Positions 24,115-30,531 of a stretch of DNA of 49,825 nucleotides are shown here, one piece after another. How positions within the stretch are numbered: the stretch's first letter is position 1; each line of letters begins with the position of its first letter. Both the position numbers and the translations under genes were made by a program. The notes below the pieces were generated by a model that worked only from the letters and a program-made list of their open reading frames with translations, did no database searches and was not told the origin of the DNA. Source of the stretch: a virus; the IMG/VR virus record IMGVR_UViG_3300028581_004272, positions 1 through 49,825 of that record. One strand, written 5' to 3'.

Positions 24115-24145
24115 AGCATCTTCAAAATAATTGAAGGTGCTTTTT
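24115..24145 (+). terminator. Terminator after the RelE-type toxin
   Basis: AGCATCTTCAA-AATAA-TTGAAGGTGCT with following T residues gives an 11-bp stem with one G-U pair. It separates the toxin-antitoxin unit from the head genes. Confidence 0.82.
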
Positions 24146-24173
24146 ATTACCCATTTTTAAGGATGTGATGCGC

Positions 24174-25427
24174 TTGAAAGTACCATTTTTACAACGTTTT
24201 TTTAATTCAAGAGCAAGCCCCACTAATGATTTCTTTAGTGGGTTTCTTTATGCCTGTGGTATGTCAGGATCGGGCAAAGCGGTAAATGAACGAACTGCAA
24301 TGCAAACAACGGCTGTAAACGCCTGTGTCCGCATACTTTCAGAAACTATCGCAAGCTTACCACTACATACATATAATTACACAGATACTGGCAAGGAAAA
24401 GGCATATAAACATTCGCTATATTATCTGCTCCACGATGCACCAAACCCTGAAATGACTTCATTTGTGTTTAGAGAAACACTTGTGAGTCATCTTTTATTA
24501 TGGGGTAATGCCTACACATATATTGTGCGTGACGGCAGAGGCAATGTTATAGAGTTATGGCCACTACTCCCAGACCGTATGCGAGTAGGCAGAATTGGTG
24601 ATAGTGGCGAGATATATTACTGCTACCAAACAAGTAGTGGTGAACTTAACCTTCGTAAGGACGAGGTTATGCACATACCAGCCCTTGGTTTTGACGGTCT
24701 TATCGGCTACTCACCAATATCTATGGCAAAAGAAGCAATAGGACTTTCACTTTCAACAGAGGAATTCGGTGCTAAGTTTTTTGCAAATGGAGCTAACCCA
24801 GGAGGTGTGCTTGAGCATCCAGGTGTTGTAAAAGACCCAGCAAGGGTACGTGATTCTTGGAACGCCGTTTATCAAGGGAGCAATAATGCCCATAAGGTAG
24901 CAGTTTTAGAGGAAGGTATGTCATATAAACCTATTGGTATACCGCCTGATGCCGCACAGTTCTTGGAAACAAGGAAGTTCCAAATTGCTGAAATATGCAG
25001 AATGTTTAGAGTTCCCGCTCACATGGTGGGTGATTTAGAGCGTAGCACTTTTTCTAATATAGAAAACCAATCATTGGAATTTGTTATATATACTATTCGC
25101 CCTTGGCTAATTCGCTTGGAGCAAGCAATGGCAAAAAGCCTCTTGCTTCCAAACGAAAGAGGTGTATATTTTCCTAAATTTGCGGTTGAAGGGCTACTTC
25201 GTGGCGATTTCAAAACACGAATGGAAGGCTACGCTGTTGCAAGGCAGAACGGTTGGATGAGCGTAAATAACATCAGGGAGCTTGAGGACATGAACCTTAT
25301 TCCAACGGCAGATGGTGGGGACGATTTTCACGTTAACGGTAATTTTGCAAAATTATCGCAAGCTGGCATGTGGACACAAAAGTATGATGGAAATAATTCG
25401 ATGAAGGGAGGAACGGGCAATGAATAA
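24174..25427 (+). CDS. Portal protein, HK97 family
   Basis: A 417-residue HK97-type portal, the dodecameric ring through which DNA enters and leaves the capsid. Recognisable stretches are AMQTTAVNACVRILSETIASLPLHTY, HLLLWGNAYTYIVRDGRGNVIELWPL, GLIGYSPISMAKEAIGLS and FRVPAHMVGDLERSTFSNIENQSLEFV. The likely start is TTG 24174, spaced from AAGGATGTGAT like its neighbours' starts; GTG 24165 and ATG 24168 are alternatives inside that ribosome site. It overlaps the protease gene by 8 bases. Confidence 0.9.
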   Translation: MKVPFLQRFFNSRASPTNDFFSGFLYACGMSGSGKAVNERTAMQTTAVNACVRILSETIASLPLHTYNYTDTGKEKAYKHSLYYLLHDAPNPEMTSFVFRETLVSHLLLWGNAYTYIVRDGRGNVIELWPLLPDRMRVGRIGDSGEIYYCYQTSSGELNLRKDEVMHIPALGFDGLIGYSPISMAKEAIGLSLSTEEFGAKFFANGANPGGVLEHPGVVKDPARVRDSWNAVYQGSNNAHKVAVLEEGMSYKPIGIPPDAAQFLETRKFQIAEICRMFRVPAHMVGDLERSTFSNIENQSLEFVIYTIRPWLIRLEQAMAKSLLLPNERGVYFPKFAVEGLLRGDFKTRMEGYAVARQNGWMSVNNIRELEDMNLIPTADGGDDFHVNGNFAKLSQAGMWTQKYDGNNSMKGGTGNE

Positions 25428-26130
25428 TAAATTTTGGAACTGGGTAAAATGCGAAGAAAACACACTGCGAATTGACGGTATTATTGCTGAAGAAAGCTGG
25501 TGGGGCGATGAAGTTACTCCGAAGCAATTCAAAAGTGAATTGCTTCTTCGCAGTGGGAATATTACAGTATGGATTAATAGTCCGGGCGGCGATGTTTTTG
25601 CAGGGTCGCAGATTTATACTATGCTAAAAGAGCATGATGGCAATATAACGGTCAAGGTTGATGGGCTTGCAGCAAGTGCAGCTTCGGTTATAGCTATGGC
25701 AGGTGATAGTGTAGAAATGTCACCAAGTGCAATGCTAATGATTCATAATCCTGCAACAATGGTATTTGGTGAAACAGGTGATTTTGAGGGTGCAATTGCT
25801 ATGCTAAATGAGGTAAAGGAATCAATAATTAATGTTTATGAGCTGAAAACTGGCATGTCAAGGCTAAAGATTTCTAATATGATGGATGCCGAAACGTGGC
25901 TCAGTGCAAAAAGGGCTGTTGAAATGGGCTTTGCAGATAAAATGTTATACAAGCCTGAACAGGCTTATGAACAGGCTGATTTTGCTTTCAATTCATTTAT
26001 GTTTGACAAGCGAACGGTTGTAGCAAGCCTTGCAAACAAGCTGATTAAAAAGAAAGCACCAGAGCAAATACCGCAAAACAGCGATTCGGATTACAAGCAG
26101 TTAATGAAAAGGTTAGAACTAATAAAATAA
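25420..26130 (+). CDS. ClpP-like prohead maturation protease
   Basis: A 236-residue ClpP-fold serine protease that trims the capsid precursor. It shows WINSPGGDVFAGSQIY (oxyanion region), DGLAASAASVIAMAG with nucleophile Ser86 and SAMLMIHNP with His109; the third acid should lie near residue 160. Position between portal and capsid genes is standard for HK97-like phages. The C-terminal 45 residues are charged and variable. Confidence 0.92.
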   Translation: MNNKFWNWVKCEENTLRIDGIIAEESWWGDEVTPKQFKSELLLRSGNITVWINSPGGDVFAGSQIYTMLKEHDGNITVKVDGLAASAASVIAMAGDSVEMSPSAMLMIHNPATMVFGETGDFEGAIAMLNEVKESIINVYELKTGMSRLKISNMMDAETWLSAKRAVEMGFADKMLYKPEQAYEQADFAFNSFMFDKRTVVASLANKLIKKKAPEQIPQNSDSDYKQLMKRLELIK

Positions 26131-26146
26131 GAGGGGGATTTATATT

Positions 26147-27340
26147 ATGTCAAAAGTTTTAGAAATGAGACAAAACAGAGCCAAGCTTTGGGAGAATACC
26201 AAGGCATTTTTAGATGGTAAAAAAGTTGATAATGCACAGCTTTCAGCAGAGGATATGGCTACATACGAAAAAATGGAGGGAGATATTGTTGCAATGGGGC
26301 GTGAAATTGACCTTTTAGAGCGCCAAGCAACAATGGAAATGGAACTAAATAAGCCTATAAATCAAGCTATAAAGCCAAATCCAATGGATCACTTGAACAA
26401 TGAAACCAAAACAGGCAGGGCGACTAATCAATACAAAGATGCATTTTGGAAGAATATGCGTAGCAAGGGTACTAACGGCGAGGTATATAATGCTTTGCAA
26501 ATAGGGTCTGATGCAGAGGGCGGCTACCTTGTTCCTGATGAATTTGAAAGGACTTTAATAGCATCGCTTGTTGATAATAACATTATGCGTTCCCTTGCAA
26601 AGACCATAACCACATCATTCGGCGATAAGATTATTCCTGTGGTTGCGTCCCGTGGTACTGCAACTTGGACTGCTGAGGAAGCTCCAATAGCAGAAAGTGA
26701 TGATGCATTTGGGCAGATTACCTTGGGCGCTCATAAGTTAGTTACAATGATAAAGATTTCAGAGGAACTATTAAATGACAGTGTTTTCGGCTTAGAATCA
26801 TATATTGCAAAGGAATTTGCAAGACGTATTGGTTCTGCTGAGGAGGAAGCCTTTATTGTAGGAAATGGTACAGGCAAGCCAACAGGTATAGTAAATATGG
26901 CAGAGCTTGGTGTAACAACAGCTGTAAATAATGCTATTACCTTTGACGAAATTATAGATTTGTACTATTCGCTAAGAGAGCCGTACAGAAATAATTCAGC
27001 TTGGTTATTAAATGACAGCACTGTTAAGGTTATTCGCAAGCTTAAAGATAGCACAGGGCAATATTTATGGCAACCATCTGTTCAGGCAGGGCAACCTGAC
27101 ACTATATTAAATAGACCAGTAAAAACATCAGTGTTTATGCCAACAATTGCTACTACTGCAAAGGTAATAGCTTTTGGTGACTTCTCAAATTATTGGATTG
27201 CAGACCGTCAAGGCAGAGCTTTCCAAAGGTTAAATGAGCTATATGCTGTTAATGGTCAGGTAGGTTTCAAAGCATCAGAGCGTGTAGACGGTAAACTTAC
27301 CCTTGCTGAATCAGTAAAAGTAATGGCTATGAAGGTGTAG
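26147..27340 (+). CDS. Major capsid protein, HK97 fold
   Basis: A 397-residue HK97-family capsid protein. Residues 1-75 are a charged coiled-coil delta (scaffold) domain (EMRQNRAKLWENTKAFLDGK, then EREIDLLERQ-like), expected to be removed by the ClpP-like protease. The shell domain starts near residue 100 (GGYLVPDEFERTLIASLVDNNIMRSLAKTI) and includes EEAPIAESDDAFGQITL, EEEAFIVGNGTGKPTGI and YWIADRQGRAFQRLNE. It is the most abundant virion protein. Confidence 0.93.
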   Translation: MSKVLEMRQNRAKLWENTKAFLDGKKVDNAQLSAEDMATYEKMEGDIVAMGREIDLLERQATMEMELNKPINQAIKPNPMDHLNNETKTGRATNQYKDAFWKNMRSKGTNGEVYNALQIGSDAEGGYLVPDEFERTLIASLVDNNIMRSLAKTITTSFGDKIIPVVASRGTATWTAEEAPIAESDDAFGQITLGAHKLVTMIKISEELLNDSVFGLESYIAKEFARRIGSAEEEAFIVGNGTGKPTGIVNMAELGVTTAVNNAITFDEIIDLYYSLREPYRNNSAWLLNDSTVKVIRKLKDSTGQYLWQPSVQAGQPDTILNRPVKTSVFMPTIATTAKVIAFGDFSNYWIADRQGRAFQRLNELYAVNGQVGFKASERVDGKLTLAESVKVMAMKV

Positions 27341-27341
27341 T

Positions 27342-27512
27342 ATGAAAATATTGCTTAAAGTATCATTATCGGGTGTTGATTTTAGTTATTATGCAGGGGA
27401 AGAAGCTGATGTTGATGAGGTTGTTGCAAAGCAGTGGATAGATGCAGGTTATGCTGAAACTATAACTGCAACTCCTGCTACAAAAGCTGCTTTAACAAAC
27501 AAACAAAAATAG
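27342..27512 (+). CDS. Small protein after capsid gene, 56 aa
   Basis: A 56-residue protein one base after the capsid stop. The middle (YYAGEEADVDEVVAKQWIDAGYAE) resembles the small conserved proteins that often follow capsid genes and look like a shortened DUF7210/HeH-like module. The tail is Thr/Ala-rich. Translational coupling to the capsid gene is likely. Function unknown. Confidence 0.6.
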   Translation: MKILLKVSLSGVDFSYYAGEEADVDEVVAKQWIDAGYAETITATPATKAALTNKQK

Positions 27513-27537
27513 AAGATAAAGAATGAGGTGATAAGCT

Positions 27538-27810
27538 ATGAGTCTGCCGATATTGCTTGATGAGGCAAAGTTATTTTTGCGAGTGGATATAACTGATGAC
27601 GATACATATATCGGCAGCCTTATACCACTTGCCGAGGAATACTGTGAGAATTATATTAGAAAACTTATTCCCGATGAAGTACCACCAAGCATAAAACAGG
27701 CGGAACTTCTTCTTATTGGATATTTTTATGAAAACAGGAATGCAACAACCGAGGGTGTGCCAGAGGTGGTACACTCTCTGCTTGCACCATATAGGGAGGC
27801 TGTTTGGTGA
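27538..27810 (+). CDS. Head-tail connector, gp6-like
   Basis: A 90-residue HK97 gp6-like adaptor (LLDEAKLFLRVDITDDDTYIGSLIPLAEEYCENYI, then IKQAELLLIGYFYENRNATTE). It forms the ring below the portal. It directly follows the small post-capsid protein and shares a base with the next start (TGATG). Confidence 0.85.
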   Translation: MSLPILLDEAKLFLRVDITDDDTYIGSLIPLAEEYCENYIRKLIPDEVPPSIKQAELLLIGYFYENRNATTEGVPEVVHSLLAPYREAVW

Positions 27811-28124
27811 TGTTTAGTAAGCTACGACATAGAGTTATAATACAACAAAATCAGCCAACGATTAATGCATTTGGTGAGGAAACGGAGCAATGGGCAGATA
27901 TTGCTACGGTTTGGGCAGCGGTTGAGCCAATAAAGGGCAGAGAGTTTTTTGCCGCACAAAAGGAAAATGCAGAAACAACAGTAAGGATTACAATAAGGTA
28001 TAGAACAAGTATTACAGCAGATATGCGAATCCTGTATGGCAATAAAAATTATGAAATTAATGCCATTATTGACGTGGAAGAAAGGCATGTTGAACTACAA
28101 TTAATGTGTCAGGAGTTGTTGTGA
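27810..28124 (+). CDS. Head closure / head-tail adaptor protein (SPP1 gp16-like)
   Basis: A 104-residue beta-barrel-type head-tail joining protein (LRHRVIIQQNQPTINAFGEETEQWADIATVWAAVEPIKGREFFAAQ...ETTVRITIRYR). It plugs the connector until the tail docks. ATG 27810 overlaps the previous TGA; its own TGA overlaps the next ATG. Confidence 0.85.
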   Translation: MFSKLRHRVIIQQNQPTINAFGEETEQWADIATVWAAVEPIKGREFFAAQKENAETTVRITIRYRTSITADMRILYGNKNYEINAIIDVEERHVELQLMCQELL

Positions 28125-28501
28125 TGCATATAGAAGAAGCATTGGTAAGTCATATTAAGGCAAATGGCATAAGTAGAATATATCCACTGGTACTGCCACA
28201 GAAAGTTATATACCCTGCTGTAACATATCAGAAAATTGCAGGAACATTTGAGCATAGCATGGGTGGAGATACTGGTTTTGCATACCCTGATTATCAATTT
28301 GTATGTTATGCAAAAACATATACCGAAGTTAAAGAAACAGCAAAAATATTAAGGTTGTTATTGCAAAATCTCTCTGCTGTTATTGGTGAAATAAATATAC
28401 AAGCAGTATTAATAGAAAATGAGATAGATGATTATGAGTATGAAACTGAACTTTACAGTGTGCTGTTGGAGTTTAGGATATTTTATACAGATAAAATTTA
28501 A
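28124..28501 (+). CDS. Tail terminator-like protein (DUF3168)
   Basis: A 125-residue DUF3168-like protein (IEEALVSHIKANGISRIYPLVLPQKVIYPAVTYQKI, then YPDYQFVCYAKTYTEVKETAKILRLLL). Members cap the tail tube and join it to the head. An HK97 gp10-like gene usually sits just before it but is missing here and appears at 30122 instead. Confidence 0.8.
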   Translation: MHIEEALVSHIKANGISRIYPLVLPQKVIYPAVTYQKIAGTFEHSMGGDTGFAYPDYQFVCYAKTYTEVKETAKILRLLLQNLSAVIGEINIQAVLIENEIDDYEYETELYSVLLEFRIFYTDKI

Positions 28502-28513
28502 GGGGGGTTGGCT

Positions 28514-28924
28514 ATGTCGGAATTAGCAGGCAAATTAAACGAGGTATGGGTTCATACAGCCCAAATGACAGGCAGTACGGGGCATAAAATAAATGGTGTA
28601 AATGATGCAGGTTATAACAAACTTTGCGAAATATTAGAAATAACACAATTTGGTGATGACTATAAACGCAGAATGGGTGGCATTAAAGACAGTGATGTTT
28701 CGCTTAGTGGGCATTATGACCCAGAGGATACAACAGGGCAGGTGTTGTTAGAACCAGGTGATACAGTATATATTGGCATATATCCACAAGGTACAACTGT
28801 TGCAGGCACACAAATTCCTGTTATTATAGAAAGCTTTGATTGGAAAGCAGATATTTCAAAGCAGTCATTCTCTGCAAAATTAAGTGGAAACGGTGCTCCA
28901 GTAGCACTTCCAGCAAGGGTGTGA
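28514..28924 (+). CDS. Tail tube protein
   Basis: A 136-residue major tail protein of the TP901-1/lambda-V-like fold (GHKINGVNDAGYNKLCEILEITQFGDDYKRRMGGIKDSDVSLSGHYDPED, then IPVIIESFDWKADISKQSFSAKLSGNG). It polymerises into the flexible tail tube. The start ATG follows GGGGGG by 6 bases. Confidence 0.82.
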   Translation: MSELAGKLNEVWVHTAQMTGSTGHKINGVNDAGYNKLCEILEITQFGDDYKRRMGGIKDSDVSLSGHYDPEDTTGQVLLEPGDTVYIGIYPQGTTVAGTQIPVIIESFDWKADISKQSFSAKLSGNGAPVALPARV

Positions 28925-28930
28925 TGAATT

Positions 28931-29524
28931 ATGGTAGCAGGAAAACAGGCTTCTGTTTATGTAACTGGCGAGCCAATTACAATGACTGACGAAAATACAA
29001 TGACTGAAGACCATAAAACCTATCAAATATATAATGAAACAAAACGGCTTCTTGACTGCGAAAGCGCTATTGTTGTTAAGGTAAATGGTGTCCAAGGTAG
29101 CAGTGGTTTTAAAGTCAATTATCTACTTGGTAAGGTTATATTTACAACTGCAAGAAATGAAGATGTTGTTACAATAAGCGGAAAATATATACCGAAATCA
29201 TTAGCCGTTACAGCACATGAGTTTAGTTTTGGAAAAGGTGTTGATGTTGGTGATGTTACAAGGTTTGGTGATACGCATAAACGAAAGCTACCAATGCAAA
29301 AGTATGCGTATGGCACAATATCGAAGTGGGATGTGACTGATACATTCTTTACAGATGCACTTTTGTCCGCTACACCAAAATATATAATATTTGATAGCGG
29401 TACGGTGGGAACAGAGCCAAAAATAGTATTAGCACTTTTTGAGAAGGAAGAAATAAAGGCAGCCGTTGGTAACCCACAGGATGCGACAGTCGGATTTATT
29501 TCGGCAAATGAACAAATATCATAA
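28931..29524 (+). CDS. Probable second tail protein, 197 aa
   Basis: A 197-residue beta-rich protein between the tail tube and the chaperones. Segments such as SAIVVKVNGVQGSSGFKVNYLLGKVIFTTARNEDVVTISGKY look like a beta-sandwich or immunoglobulin-like fold, and the rest resembles a minor tail-tube paralogue. I do not recognise a named family. Position argues strongly for a virion tail component. Confidence 0.65.
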   Translation: MVAGKQASVYVTGEPITMTDENTMTEDHKTYQIYNETKRLLDCESAIVVKVNGVQGSSGFKVNYLLGKVIFTTARNEDVVTISGKYIPKSLAVTAHEFSFGKGVDVGDVTRFGDTHKRKLPMQKYAYGTISKWDVTDTFFTDALLSATPKYIIFDSGTVGTEPKIVLALFEKEEIKAAVGNPQDATVGFISANEQIS

Positions 29525-29541
29525 ATTGGAGGGAAAATATA

Positions 29542-29928
29542 ATGGGTAAAGATTTAAGAGGGTTGATTCTTGGCACACAAGATATTACAAAGGAAAAGGT
29601 GCATATTACAGAGTGGGATGTTGATGTTTTTGTAAAAGGTCTAACAGGAGCAGAGCGTGATTCATACGAACAGTCGCTATTTATTGTTAGTGAACATGGG
29701 AAAAAAGTCGATGTTAAAATGAACCGTGCAAACCTTAGGGCAAAGCTACTGGTAAAAACAATCTGTGATGAAGATGGAAACCGCATATTTGCTGATGGCG
29801 ATGTTGAAGTCTTGGGTGCAAAATCTGCATCTGCGCTTGATAAATTGTTTGAAGTGGCTCAAAGGCTGTCAGGACTTTCGGACAAAGATGTGGAGGAATT
29901 AGAAAAAAACTCCAACAGCGAGGCATAA
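29542..29928 (+). CDS. Tail assembly chaperone, gpG-like
   Basis: A 128-residue protein equivalent to lambda gpG/XkdN-type chaperones (VHITEWDVDVFVKGLTGAERDSYEQSL, then RAKLLVKTICDEDGNRIF and SALDKLFEVAQRLSGLSDKDVEELEK). It coats the tape measure protein during tail assembly. Its 3' end carries a heptamer A-AAA-AAC in frame, so some ribosomes should shift to make a longer protein. Its location right before gp10 and the tape measure gene fits. Confidence 0.82.
   Translation: MGKDLRGLILGTQDITKEKVHITEWDVDVFVKGLTGAERDSYEQSLFIVSEHGKKVDVKMNRANLRAKLLVKTICDEDGNRIFADGDVEVLGAKSASALDKLFEVAQRLSGLSDKDVEELEKNSNSEA
29904..29910 (+). promoter_or_regulatory. Programmed -1 frameshift site AAAAAAC
   Basis: A-AAA-AAC in the chaperone frame (codons GAA AAA AAC) is a strong slippery heptamer. 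A -1 shift continues reading at CTC 29910 into an open frame of 70 codons that ends at 30122. Pairs of tail chaperones joined this way are known from lambda (G and GT) and many siphoviruses. Confidence 0.82.
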
Positions 29929-30122
29929 GGTTTTTTGCATATAGCCTCGCTGAAGCATTGCATATTCTTGATGTTGATGATGTGCTTGCCTTGCCATCTT
30001 GGAAATTAGAGGAATGGAAAGCGTACTTTCGTATATGTGAGCGTATGCGTGATGAGGAAACCCAGCAGGACGATAAATATGATAAGGCTAAAAACGCTGC
30101 TAAAAATGGGGGTTGGAATTAA
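29910..30122 (+). CDS. Frameshift extension of tail chaperone (gpGT-like T part)
   Basis: This is the part read only after the -1 shift. It has no start codon of its own. The 70 added residues (RFFAYSLAEALHILDVDDVLALPSWKLEEWKAYFRICERMRDEE) resemble the T domain that recruits tape measure and tube proteins; the fused protein would be 193 residues. The stop TAA overlaps the ATG of the next gene. Confidence 0.8.
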   Translation, partial: LQQRGIRFFAYSLAEALHILDVDDVLALPSWKLEEWKAYFRICERMRDEETQQDDKYDKAKNAAKNGGWN

Positions 30123-30526
30123 TGTCAAAAGATAATCAAGCCCAAATTGATGCAACTATAAAAACTCTTAAAAAGCTTGGTGAAAAGGCTGATGTGGCAA
30201 TTGATACATACCTTGTAAAAGGTGCAAAGGTTTTGCAGGATGAATCTAAAGCCAATGTTTATCGTGTGCTTAAAAGGCGTTCTGGTAAATTGCAGGAAAA
30301 TATTAAAATTGGTGATATTCGTGATAGTAGCAAGGGTAAGTCTATTGTCGTGGGTACAGATAAGGGTGATAGGTCTGAAAGCTTTTATGGTAAGTTTGCA
30401 GAGTATGGAACTTCGAGGCAAAAGGCTAAGCCGTGGCTTCGCCCTGCTATGATAGCTAAAGAAAATGAACTTGAAAAAATGTTCTATGATGAAATTGATA
30501 AGGCAATAAAAGAGTGGGGTGACTAA
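30122..30526 (+). CDS. HK97 gp10-like protein
   Basis: A 134-residue HK97-gp10-family protein (VAIDTYLVKGAKVLQDESKANVYRVLKRRSGKLQENIKI, then FYGKFAEYGTSRQKAKPWLRPAMIAKENE). The phrase YGKFAEYGT..KAKPWLRPA is the family signature. The family acts at the head-tail junction, so its place after the tail chaperones, and not before the DUF3168 gene, is unusual. ATG 30122 overlaps the preceding stop. Confidence 0.85.
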   Translation: MSKDNQAQIDATIKTLKKLGEKADVAIDTYLVKGAKVLQDESKANVYRVLKRRSGKLQENIKIGDIRDSSKGKSIVVGTDKGDRSESFYGKFAEYGTSRQKAKPWLRPAMIAKENELEKMFYDEIDKAIKEWGD

Positions 30527-30531
30527 CTATT

